Source of the DNA: Artemia franciscana
Taxonomy: Eukaryota > Arthropoda > Branchiopoda > Anostraca > Artemiidae
Reading direction: 5' to 3'
Length of the DNA: 64,000 bases
NCBI RefSeq assembly: GCF_032884065.1
Contig: NC_088875.1
Coordinates: 42,262,291 to 42,326,290, forward strand
Of this stretch, positions 33,043 to 43,984 are shown piece by piece; position 1 is the first letter of the stretch; each line of letters begins with the position of its first letter. The notes under the pieces were generated by a model. It did no database searches and had not been told where the DNA came from. It saw only the letters and a list, made by a program, of their open reading frames with translations. The position numbers and the translations under genes were made by a program.

Positions 33043-33585
33043 CAGTATTTTTATCGGGGGGAAGCAAGAGGGGCTCATGCCCAGATAATCAAGGGGCATG
33101 GGCTTTATAATATTTTTTTCCAAATTATTGGGGGGGCAACAGCCCCCTTCCCTACCTCAAACGATGCCCCTGTCTCTATACGATATATATTGGATGATAC
33201 CCATATACTCTGAGACTCGGGGAAGGGGGTATAAGTCACATTTTGTTACGGGGGGGGATTATAACACAAAAATCTGTACTTTTAGGATTTTTGTTCGTAT
33301 GGCGTAAGTATTTTTTAAGACCATTATTGGGAGGATTCCTCCCCTTCCCTCCAATGCTCAGCTATGTGTTTAATTCTATGCAAATTTGCATACCAGCTGG
33401 TCCTTAGCCAAAATTTAATTTTCTAATGGAGGGGGGGGGGTCAAATGCATGATTAAGCGTGTTGTAGGCCGTAATTTTTCTGGTGGTCTTTAGCAACAGT
33501 CTCAAAGGGAACTCCTTCTATGTGTACAGGTATGAACACATCTTCAATGTTAGAAACCTACCAGCCTTCAAGGCCGTATACAGGA
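33043..33585. other. No gene; G- and C-run repeats
   Basis: It holds GGGGCTCATGCCC, a CAAGGGGCATGGG echo, GGGGGGGCAACAGCCCCC (an imperfect palindrome) and G7-G9 runs typical of the dispersed G/C-run repeats. No coding motif is seen. Confidence 0.4.
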
Positions 33586-33589
33586 GAGG

Positions 33590-33720
33590 ATTAGTGAATT
33601 TGAACCTCCCCTCCAAAAGAAGTTTGTTCGACTTGTAAAAACGCAACAAAAATGCATATAAGCAATTTCATGCATGTTTTTGTACCCCCCCCCATCATGA
33701 ACCAAAAGTATCATGAATAT
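33590..33720 (+). repeat. Family B repeat, partial copy
   Basis: CCTCCCCTCCAAAAGAAGTT, TGTTCGACTTGTAAAAACGC, AACAAAAATGCATAT and a C8 run follow the family B order. The minus-strand reading FTSRTNF is produced by this repeat and recurs in other copies. Confidence 0.7.
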
Positions 33721-36680
33721 TGCCCTGATAGCATGGTAAAGAGAGTGACAATGAGCTTCATGTGTAAAATTTAAAATAAAATTTGAATCGACTAAACCAT
33801 GGCCTTTTTTAAAACCACTTGTCATTATATGCAGATACCAAAATTCAATTTATAGCCCAGATATTATCGCAAGAAGTAACCACATTATGACAATGAGAGC
33901 GTAGTTAAGTTTGACAAGCTTAATAATATAAGTTATATTAACTAATTATATTAATCGACCCATTAAATTGACTTTTACTTATAGGTGGTGATATTCAGGG
34001 TTGTTTACTTAAGAATTTGGTTTAAACGAAAAAATCTCATCGTTCCCCTTTGTATTTTTTTCAAAGCTTGACAAAATAGTTTCACTGATTAATTTATATT
34101 TTTTTTTTTTACTTAGATAGCCTCCTCGACGGAAAGGTTAAATGACAGCGACTGTAGAAAAAAGAGTTTTTTTTTTATCTTAAATATTGGTCACAAAAAT
34201 ACATTCAAAGAGGAGAAGAGGTAATATGATGAAAGGAAAAAGATTTGACGTTAAATATGTCTCGTTAATTGTTTCAGCTTTGGTTCAACTTAAAAAAGAA
34301 CAAGATAAAAAAGATTTACGATACTAAAAAGGAGAATGCTAACGAGGTAGCATTCTCTCTCTTTATCTGTTACCAGGCGAATCCTCCCCCCTCCACCCGA
34401 AATGGATGATTTTCACCCCCTGAATCCTACATATATCTGAATCTTCGTTTTTCAGCCTGGGGGTCATTCGCCCTTAGAAAATGGGAAAATTTGGCCAGAA
34501 AAAGTTACATAACCCTCAGAGACGTGCAGGTAACCCCCTGAGATGTGCAAAGGGATGAATTAAGCTTTCCTAAGTGTTCCTGAATTTCTTGGTGCTTTTT
34601 ATTCAAATTATCAAATAATTTATTAATTTTTCCTCCCCGTCAAAAAACTATGTCTGCATTCCTGAAAACCATTATATACTAAAGTTTCTTATATTGTTAA
34701 AGTAATCGTGGATTTCAATCGAATAAAAAAAAAAAATCTAAAAGTAGGAAGTTAAAGTAGAAAGTTTGAGAGATGAATCGATCAACGACTAATGAGGTAA
34801 TTGAGAACCTTGAATAAAAACGTTAATTATGCGCGTAAACTTTATTTAGGTTATGATGTCTTTGCCTCTTTTTTACCCAATGGAGGGGGGATAAACCATA
34901 AAAAAAGTTAAAAACAATAATGCAAGAGCATCTCAATCAGTTGTTCGTAAAGATAATAGGCCTGATTAAAATAAAGCAAGTCAGAGCAATCTACGCATCA
35001 ATCATGTTGAAATTACCATTGTCTAAATATCTTCTGTTCAGCCATCAGAATTTCTAATTCACTAATTGTAAATATTGTTTTCGAAAAAGCATATCTCATT
35101 GCCAAGTCATATACTTGCTATATAACAGCCAACTGTCATCAAAGAAAGGTGGCTTGAATGTATTACCATTTTTAGCTTGACATCATTCATATCCTGACAA
35201 GCCATCATTGATTAATTCCACACCGCCACTTTTTTGTGATCAATATAGTAATTATAATGATTGCCAGTTGTAAATGAAAAGCAGACAATTGATATATGCG
35301 CTGATGTGGCACCAGCGCCGTCCTAGCCTTTGTCCGTAAAGACAGGGGTTTAGCTCCTGTACTTGCACTTCTTGTACCCATTGCACTTCCTGATTAAATG
35401 GTCATAAAATGGATATCAGTAAATCCAGTAGGGACTGTAGAGTTCAATGTCTTATTCTTTACCCTTTTTCTTTCTTATCCTTACAAGTGCTGATACTAGG
35501 CTACAAGCAGGAGAGGGGTTATAACCTCCTAGCCCCAGGTTGACATGGTCTAAAATAATTATGAAATTACTTTAAGGTCTAGCCGAAGTCCAGACATTTT
35601 AATCCCTAGGAAGATTTATTTGCGAAAGAACTAAAATTCGAGGAGAAAATTAAAGAAATTATTATTCAAGGACAATTTTTTTTTTTTGGGGGGGGGGGGG
35701 GGGTTCAACTCTTACGCAAGAAATAGCAGGAAAACACGGACAAATTAAACATTTCGTAAGGAAAATTAATCATTTTGCAAAGTTTGGGGGGCGAATCCCT
35801 CCCCTGCATGCGTGCCTGATGCGTGCCTGTGGTCTGGTCATCATTATTTGCCAGGGTGCGGTAAAAACTTGTGGAAATTACAAATACAAAATACAAAAAT
35901 TTAAACAATTGCTTGGAGCGAAGTGACCAATTTACTTTATTTTATTTATCTAGTACGGGTCCAAAAAAGAAATTCTATAGATTGAGTGCTGCTTGTGTAT
36001 TTGTATATCTGAATTTGTATTCGGATAAGACAGTAATCACACATGACAAATAACTACACCTTGCATAATTGGGTTCATATAAACGGTTCCCGTATCTCCA
36101 TACTTCTTCGCAACCTTCTGTCGACAATTTCTGGTAACAGCGGTTACAACTAACTAATACTTCACTGAATTACTCAAGAACAATCTATGTCTTTAGTCCC
36201 TTTGTGTAATTCATGTATTCTCACGCGCTCCGATAACAGCCGCATCTAGTCTTTTGAGGGGAATTTTTGATTTCGGTAGTGAAGTATTTGAAGGGACTGC
36301 AGCCAGCAAGTATATATTATAGAAATAAGTTTCTGATTGTTGAATATAATATTTTTGGCTCTATTTTTTGATACCCCACAACAACAATGTCAAGTGCAGC
36401 AATCTAGAATGCAAATCCGAAAAAGGTTTTATAATTATTTTGGAATTGTAAAAAAAAAATTGTCGACTTTAAGATTTCAATAGATCAAAATATTCACCAG
36501 ATTTTTTTCTAACTGTTAAAATAAAAACCGCCAAGATCACTAAGTCAGGAAAGCCAGGTAAACTCGAAATGTTTAACATGGGAGGTATTGGAAGACTCCT
36601 TGAGTGTCCGTCCTGCCTTAAGTATCAAGGATATTGAACATGAAATCCGATTGTTTAAATTAGTTAAGTGGGTCTTAAAC
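33721..36680. other. About 3 kb with no recognised gene
   Basis: Mostly AT-rich. Frames of up to 67 codons lack motifs. A T12G16 junction lies at 35676-35703. GGCGAATCC and GTCATTCGCCC edges around 34380-34475 hint at a small repeat. I found no exon with both splice sites and no RNA gene. Confidence 0.4.
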
Positions 36681-36684
36681 ATAG

Positions 36685-36886
36685 GGCCATACCCATAATT
36701 TTTTCGGGGGGGTTTTTGCTCAAAGATTTTTTCGGGAGAGAGGGGTATACAAAAAAAAACTAAAAAACAGATAAAAAACATAGAAATTTGTTTATATCTA
36801 CTTTTGTTACGTTTTTACAAGTCAGACAAACATTTGAATTTTTTCTGGGGGGGGGGGGGGGTTAAACACTACCCCCGGGTACGGCC
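36685..36886 (-). mobile_element. Family B repeat (MITE-like), complete copy
   Basis: The ends are inverted (GGCCATACCC / GGGTACGGCC). Inside each end is a run of Ts then Gs, and the core contains TTTGTTACGTTTTTACAAGT followed by CAGACAAAC. At 202 bp with no coding capacity it fits a fold-back MITE. No target-site duplication is evident. Confidence 0.7.
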
Positions 36887-37129
36887 TTCCTTAAAAAATA
36901 ACACAACCATATGTGCCTTAAATAATTACGACAAAATCTGAAATTTGTTTCTGAATAAAAAAAAATGCAGTTATGCAGTTTTGATATCAGCGGGCACCAA
37001 ATTAAAAAAAGAAGTAAAATGGGTGAAATATTAGCAAAAAATTAATTAAAAACACATGGCTTCAAACAAGGTAAGAGGCTGTATCTTTCCGTTTAAGATA
37101 TATTGATCTTTGAGAATCATTTGATTGTC

Positions 37130-37185
37130 AATGTTTGAATTTGGTTTGGGGGTTTGACGCCCTCCTCCTCAAAGTATTTGTAAGA
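37130..37185 (+). repeat. Left half of a family B repeat split by the fold-back element
   Basis: GGTTTGGGGGTTTGACGCCC, CTCCTCCTCAAAGTATTTGT is the first half of the family B plan. It stops where the palindrome begins. The second half, CTGGCTCGTAGAAAATGTAA and onward, lies beyond the palindrome at 42238-42345. Confidence 0.75.
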
Positions 37186-38149
37186 AGTAGTGTACTATAC
37201 AGTGCTCCTACGGGAACGCTTTATTCGGGCACTAAAGCTACAGACTGTATCAAATTTGGGCCATGACCTACTTACAGACAGGTATACGACGCTTATCCCA
37301 TTTGTATAGTATTCCTTTCTGAGCATGAATAGTAAATACTGGATCTCCATTGAATAAAAGCAATATCCAGTTATCATTATATTTCATACTTAAGCCGTAA
37401 CAATTATATGAATAAATGTTTCAAATTTTGAAAATATTGTTTAGTATAGGTATATGCATAAGGTTTAAATTAATAAAGTTGTATATATTTTAAGCAATGA
37501 TACGACAGACCTTGGTTATCAATGTCTCAACCTACAAGACCCCATTGCCCCTCTTCCTTTTTTTAATTTTTTTTGAAGTTCAATTTATTTATTTTTATTT
37601 TTTAACTTCAATTGGTTTTAATTAGAAATTTTTTCCACTTTTTTTCATATTTTAAAATGACAAAAAATATACAACAAAAAAAAATCACATGTGATATTTC
37701 CAAAATGTGAAATGAAGATGATATAGATATGTTAGTCCTGATTTTTCCTATTAAAAAATATTTTAATAGTAACACTTTTCTTTTTTCAGTAAGAGTTTTT
37801 TGGGACTTTTTCCATGTCTTAAAATAACATAAAATTCACTGGCAGTAAAATATGAAATGAATAGGATGTATATATGTTAATAGTGTTTTTTCCTATTAGA
37901 AAAATAATGTTTGTAACGAGATTTTTTTACTTAGAATTTTTGGCTATTAGTGGCTGGTTATGTCAAGTGATTTTTTTTGGATGGGTGCCATATGATAATA
38001 GCTTGTGATACTAAATAAAAATATTAGCTAAGTATTTCCAAATCTTGTATGATATTATCAAACATCTTGCGCTACATTATCAAACTCTCACCGGATATAA
38101 GGAGAATCCCTATTACATTATCGAGACCTTACGTGGTATTATCAAGATC

Positions 38150-38960
38150 AACACACAAACACACAAAGACAGAAAGAGAAACAAGCAAACAGTCGCTCAG
38201 ACACGAAGGCACAGAGAGTAAGACAGACAAAAACAGATACAAACACAAGGATTCAAACATACAAACAGACAAAGACAGACACTGGGACAAGCGAACATCC
38301 GCCAAGACACACATGCACAGAGAGTGAGAGAGACAAAACACAAACAAAGACACAGATTCAGATATATAAACCGACAAAGACAGACACTAGGACTAGCAAA
38401 CACCCACCGAGACACACAGGTACAGAGTGAGAGAGACAAAACGCATACAAACACACAGATTCAGCAATACAAACAGACTCTGGGACAAGCTAACACCCGC
38501 TCAGACACACAGGCACAGATAATGAGAGAGACAAAAATAAATACAAACAAATAGATTCAGACATGCAAACAGACAAAGATAGACATAAGAACAAGAAAGC
38601 ACCAGCCCAGACACAACGACAGAGAGAAGGAGAGTGACAATAATACATTCAAACACACAGATTTGGGCATACAAACAGACAAAGACAGACACTGTGACAT
38701 GCAAACACCCACCCAGACATACAGGCACAGAGTGTGAGAAAGACGAAAATACACACGAAAACGTAGATTCAGACATACAAACAGACAAAGGCAGACATAG
38801 GGACAAGAAAGCACCAGCCCGGACACATAGGCACTGAGATTGAGAGAGACAAAAACACATACAAAAACACAAATTCAGATATACAAACAGACAAAAACAG
38901 ACACTGGAGCAGGCAAACACCTGCACCGACACACAGGCACAGTGGGAGAGACAAGCAAAC
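38150..38960 (-). repeat. Left-arm minisatellite array, about 8 units of ~105 bp
   Basis: Read on the minus strand, units carry the CTGTCTTTGTCTG, CTCTCTCACTCTC and GTGTTTGCTTGTCCCAG phrases. One unit near 38470 is shortened. Cysteine-, leucine- and serine-rich frames through it are repeat artefacts. Confidence 0.92.
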
Positions 38961-39094
38961 AGCCTGTCAGTTTCTACCTGCAACAGGGTACCTGCAGCAA
39001 ACCTATAACCCCCACCTTTTTTTGAAGTTATTTCAAGAAAAAGATAGGATTATAGGTTGGCTGCATATAACCGGGTGCAGGTAGAAAGTGACTG

Positions 39095-41385
39095 GTGGTT
39101 TACTTGTCTCTGTCACTGCGCCTATGCGGCTGAGCAGGTGTTTCCTTGTCCCAGTGTCTGTCTTTGTCTGTTTGTATGTCTGAATCCGTGTGTTTGTATG
39201 TGTTTGTGTCTCTCTCACTCTCTGTGTCTTTGATTCTTGGCGCGTGTTTGATTGTCCCAGGGTCTGTTGTTGTCTATTTGTTAGTCCGAATCTGTGATTT
39301 ATAAGTATTTTTGTCTCTCTCATTCTCTGTTCCTGTGTGTCTGAGCGGATGTTGCTTGTCCGAATGTCTGTCTTTGTTTGTTTGCATGGCTGAATATGTT
39401 TTTTTATTTGCATTTGTCTCTCTCACTCTCTTTGCCTTTGTGTCTGGGCGGGTTTTTGCTTGTCCCAATGTCTGTCTTTGTCAGTGTGTTTATCTGAATA
39501 TGTGCGTTTGTATGTATTTTTGTCTCTCTCACTCTCTGTCCCTGTGGTTATGGGTGGGTGTTTGCTTGTCCCAGTGTCTGTCTTTGTCTGTTTGTATGTC
39601 TGAATTTTGTGTCTCACTCTCTGTGCCTGTGTGTCTGGATGGGTGTTTGTTTGTCCCAGTGTCTGTCTTTTAATTCTCTAATTCTCTGTGCCAGTGTTTC
39701 TGGGCGAGTGCTTACTTTTCCCAGTGTCTGTTTTAGTCTGTTTATATGTCTGAATCTGGCGGGTGTTTGCTTGTCCAAGGGTCTGTATTTTTATGTTTGA
39801 ATTTGGATGTTTGTCTGTGTTTTTGCGTCTCTCACTCTCTATACCTGTGTGTCAGTGCGGGTGTTTGCTTGTCCCAGTGTCAGTCTTTGTCTATTTGTAT
39901 ATCAGAATCTGTGCGTTTGTACATGTTTTTGTCTGTCTCACTCTCTGTGACTGTATGTCTAGGCAAATATTTATTTGTCCCAGTTTCCGTCTTTGTCTGT
40001 TTGTTTGTCTGAATCTGTGTGTTTGGATGTGTTTTTGTCTCTCTCACTCTCTGTGCCTCTGTGTATGCACGGGTGTTTGCTTTTCCCCAGTGTCTGTCTT
40101 TGTCTGTTTGTATATCTGGATCTGTGGGTTTGTATGTGTTCTTGTCTCTCTCACTGTCTGTGCCTATGTGTCTCGGTGAGTGGTTGCTTGTTACAGAGTC
40201 TGTCTTTGTCTGTTTGTATGTCTGAATTTTTGTGTTTGTATGTGTTTTGTCTCTCTCATTCTCTTTGTCTGTGTGTCTGGGTGGGTGTTTGCTTATCCCA
40301 GTGTATATCTTTGTCTGTTTTTATGGCTGAATCTGTGTGTTTATATGCGTTTTGTCTCTATCACTCTCTGTTTATGTGTGTCTGGGTGGGTGTTTGCTTG
40401 TCCCAATGCCTGCCTTTGTCTGATTTATGTCTGAACCTGTGTGTTTGTGTGTGTTTTTGTCTCTCTCACTCTCTCTGCCTCTGTGTCTGGGCGGGTGTTT
40501 CCTTGTCCGAGTGTCTGTCTTTTTATGTTTGTATGTTTGAATTTGTGTGTTTGTACGTGTTTTTGTCCCACTCACTCTCTCTGCTTTGTGTATGGGTTGG
40601 GGTTTGTTTGTCACAGTGTCTTTCTTTGTCTCTTTTATGTCTTAATCTGTGTGTTTGTATGTGTTTTTGTCTCTCTCACTATCTCTGCCTGTGTGTCTGA
40701 GCGGGTGATTGCTTGCCCCAATTTCTGCGTTTGTCTATTTGCATGTCTGAATTTGTGTGTTTTTATGTGTTTTTGTCTCTCTCATTCTCTGAGCCTATGT
40801 GTCTGGGCGGGTGTTTGCTTCTTCCAGAGTTGGTCTTTGTCTGTTTGTATTCCTGAATATGTGTATTAGCAAGTGTTTTTGCCTCTCTCACTCTTTATGC
40901 CTTTGTGTTTGGGTGGTTGTTTGCTTGTACCAGTGTCTGTCTTTTGCTGTTTGTAGGTTGAATCTATGCGTTTGTATGTGTTTTTGTCTCTCACACCCTC
41001 TTTGCCTGTGAGTCTGAGGGGGTGTTTGCTTGTCCCAGTGTCTCCGTTTGTCTGTTTGTATGTCTGAATTTGTGTGTTTCTATGTGTTTTTGTCTCTCTC
41101 ACTATCTGTGCCTTTGTGCCTGGGTGGGTGTTTCCTTATCCAACTCTCTGTCTTTGTCTATTTGTATGTCTGTATTTGTGTGTTTTTATATATTTTTGGG
41201 TCTCTCACTCGCTGTGCCTGTGTGTCTGAGCGACTTTTTGCTTGTCTCTGTGTCTGTCTTTGTCCGTTTGTACTTCTCCATCTGTGTGTTTGTATGTGTG
41301 TTTTATCTTTTTCTCTCTGTACCTGTTGGTCTCAGCGACTGTTTTTTTGTCTCAGTGTTTGCCTTTGTGTGCTTATGTGTTGATT
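39095..41385 (+). repeat. Right-arm minisatellite array, about 21 units of ~106 bp
   Basis: TGTCCCAGTGTCTGTCTTTG-type phrases recur about every 105-107 bp from 39148 to 41241, with shortened units near 39650-39770. The array is nearly three times the length of the left-arm array. Confidence 0.93.
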
Positions 41386-42237
41386 TTTATAATACCACGT
41401 AAGGTTTTGATTATGCAATTGATGATTCTCGTTATACTAGGCGAGAGCTTGATCACGTGGTGCAGTATGTTTTACAATATCGGACAAGATTTTGGTACTA
41501 TCATACAAGATTTGGAAATACTTGTCTAAACTTTTCATCAATATCACAAGCCATTATTATATGGCACCTTTCCATAAAAAAGCGCGACATAATAGCCTCA
41601 AAAATTCGAAGTCCAATAAAAAGTCTAAGCACAAAAAATTCCCAAAAAAAGTCCCAAAAAATGTAAGTAAAAAAAGGGAAAATTGTTACTACAAACAATA
41701 TTTTTCTAATAGTTAAAATCACAACTATCATATCTATATCATCTTCATTTCATATTTCTAAAATAGCACAAGTGATTTTTGTAAGTATATTTATGTAATT
41801 TTAAGACATGAAAAAAAGTTGAAGAACAGCTAAGTAAAAAAAGACCAATAAAGGGGGGGAATTTAGGGTAGGGGCATTGGAGCATTGGAGTTTGGGACAT
41901 GGATGAACAAGGGCTGTCGTATCATTGCTTAAAATATGTACAACCTTATTAATTTCAACTTTATGCATACCCCAAGATTAAACCATATTTTCAAAAGACA
42001 AAACATTCATTAATATCATTGTTATGACTTGAATATTAAGCATTATAATAACTGGACATTGCTTTTATTCAATGAAGATCAAATATTTGCTAATCATGTT
42101 CAGACAGGAATGTTAAGCAATTGAGGTAAGTGTCGTATACCTGTCTTTAAGTAGGTCAATGACCCAAATTCAATATAGTCTCTAGCTTTGCTGCCGAAAT
42201 AAGGTGTTCACGTAGGAGTATTATATAGTAAACTACT

Positions 42238-42345
42238 GTCTGGCTCGTAGAAAATGTAATAAAAATGCATAAAAACAATTTTTGATGTGTTTTAAAGTTG
42301 TTTTTTTTTTATAAAGCCTCCCTCAAAAAATCCTGGATGCGGCCT
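42238..42345 (+). repeat. Right half of the split family B repeat
   Basis: It starts GTCTGGCTCGTAGAAAATGT and ends AAAATCCTGGATGCGGCC. It completes the family B fragment at 37130-37185. Confidence 0.75.
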
Positions 42346-42732
42346 TGTCAGATATAGCCTATGAGTTTTACCTATTTATTTTCACGGTTCAATGTGACAA
42401 CAAATGAAAATGTAGCACTGTCCTAAGAACTTCACAACTTCTGAAACAACTAAAAGAAAACCAGAAGAAATCGTGGTTCTAAGGTATGAATAGATCTAAT
42501 ATAGGTTAAGAGGAGGGGGAGGGTGTTTTTATTTTGATGCCCTTGGTACTTTAAGAACTCGTTAAAATGGAGTAAAATGAAGCGCTTTAAAAGGTTATAT
42601 TCCCTCCTAGAGATCATTTGGTCGGCTTGTCCTCTAAGCGAAATCATAGCTAATCTCATACTCGTGAGCAGTGCCGCTGACGAGCAATGTTTTTTCTACG
42701 TAGTATGGTAGCAAGGAAACATGGGATTTTTG
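42346..42732. other. No gene seen
   Basis: A 69-codon minus-strand frame at 42450-42659 shows no motif. No recognised repeats. Confidence 0.4.
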
Positions 42733-42733
42733 A

Positions 42734-42895
42734 CCTTAAAAAGGACGTATCCCGTATTTTGCTCGGGGGAGGGGGTTACGGAAAACTTTATAAAAAATTA
42801 AAATTTGTTTATATTCATTTTTGTTACATTTTTACTAGTCGGACTAAAATTCATACCCGGTAACCCCAAGACAGAATACGGCTTTCGGCCTGAAA
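42734..42895 (-). repeat. Family B repeat, degenerate copy
   Basis: GGACGTATCCCGTATTTTGC at one edge, TTTGTTACATTTTTACTAGT then CGGAC in the core and GAATACGGC at the other edge follow the inverted layout of family B. Confidence 0.65.
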
Positions 42896-42899
42896 TAAT

Positions 42900-43488
42900 T
42901 AAAATCTTATAAAAAATGTGAAAATTACGTGATTATAGTGAAGACAAGATTTCATGTGTGATGTTTACTACAAAATAGTTCAGGCCAAATTTCTAGAATC
43001 ACAATATGAATTAGGTAAGTACACAGAGATTTATCTCGGGTGGCACAGAAGCATAAAAAATACACAAAATAAGTGTGCATTATATGAAAATTCAAGAACT
43101 TATACAAAGAACCATAACAGTTTCAAAGTTATATGGGGTCACAGACAAGCCCCACCCTTTAGATATGTACTTTAAATGAGGCTTAATGCTTTGTCTTTTG
43201 ATCTCGACTTAATCCTCGAGATCAATTTCGGTAAAACATTCAAGTACCATAACATCTTAGTCACCAATTCAATTTTACTTATTGTTTCCGATACTAAAGC
43301 ACTCGATTCAATTTCGAGCTCTTAGTTTGGCTCAGACATTTACATACGAGGAAGCGCATTTGGGACACCGCTCCCCCAACCTCAGCACCTTAATAATTCC
43401 TCTGTTATTTAATATATTTTGCATGGGATTAGGCCAGTTTATTGCCATCTTCCTCTTGCCAGATTTTGACTTGACTTAAAGCTTCTGC
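42900..43488. other. No gene seen
   Basis: Frames of 65-73 codons on plus lack recognisable domains or good splice-site pairs. Confidence 0.35.
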
Positions 43489-43489
43489 C

Positions 43490-43790
43490 GTATGATATGT
43501 GGCGTAGAGAGCATAGCACACTTGCTACTCCAGGTGGACCGATCTGTGGTTACGAGTGGGCCTCGACAGCACTTTTGAAAGCTGTCCTTCCATCTGGTCT
43601 GAGGTCTACCCTCGGGCGTAACTAGAAATAGGATTTAGGTTCGAAGTCGTATATAATTCTAGCAAGGGCTGTCGGTGACATCCGAAGGAGATGCCCAAAC
43701 AATCTCAGAGTTTGCTGGGCAATTTGTGCTGACAATAGAACTAGGTGAATAAGGCCAAGGAGCCTTTCAATCGTCCCATCGAAGCCCCTT
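43490..43790 (-). pseudogene. Decayed LINE reverse-transcriptase C-terminal tail
   Basis: On the minus strand one frame gives QQTLRLFGHLLRMSP and another, after a shift and stop near 43620, gives EGRPQTRWKDSFQK, then DRSTWSSKCAML. These match the 'LR..GH..RM', 'GRP..RW.D' and 'DR..W' blocks of LINE C-terminal tails. The copy differs from the LINE at 11646-12016 and belongs to another, older family. Confidence 0.7.
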
Positions 43791-43984
43791 GATTCGCAGA
43801 GCCAGATTTTGTGTCCCATGAAATTTCTACTTGGATGCCTCAATAGACACGCAACCGCGTGAAAAAAATTTAATACCAGTGAAATACGGAACTCGAAATA
43901 CTTCTTTTCAAGTTTCAAATATATACATTTTAAAAAGAAAAAGAGTGATTGTTTTCTTATAATTCCGCGATAAAACAAGAGCTA

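Larger units (their letters stand above)
37186..42237. mobile_element. Giant fold-back element with minisatellite arms, about 5 kb
   Basis: The two sides are an imperfect inverted repeat centred near 39030. Outer arms (about 37186-38150 and 41385-42237) align along their length, for example AAGCAATGATACGACAG, GAAATGAAGATGATATAGAT, TTTCCAAATCTTGTATGAT and CCTTACGTGGTATTAT on the left against the reverse complement on the right. Inner arms are arrays of a roughly 106-bp unit (CTGTCTTTGTCTGTTTGTAT, CTCTCTCACTCTCTGTGCCT, GTGTTTGCTTGTCCCAGTGT), about 8 units on the left and about 21 on the right. The centre is again inverted (TTTCTACCTGCA / TGCAGGTAGAAA). The whole interrupts a family B repeat. 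No protein is encoded. The plan resembles Drosophila FB/Galileo-type fold-back elements, but no homology is claimed. Confidence 0.88.

Noticed and set aside
33568..33825. 85-codon minus-strand frame with FTSRTNFF
   Set aside because: The recognisable part is the family B repeat read in reverse. The same peptide appears wherever family B occurs in that orientation.
38129..41402. Many long cysteine/leucine/serine-rich open frames (up to 241 codons) that look like small secreted Cys-rich proteins
   Set aside because: They are translations of the ~106-bp CTGTCT/CTCTCTC minisatellite, open in several frames and on both arms. Period, composition and multi-frame openness explain them without coding.
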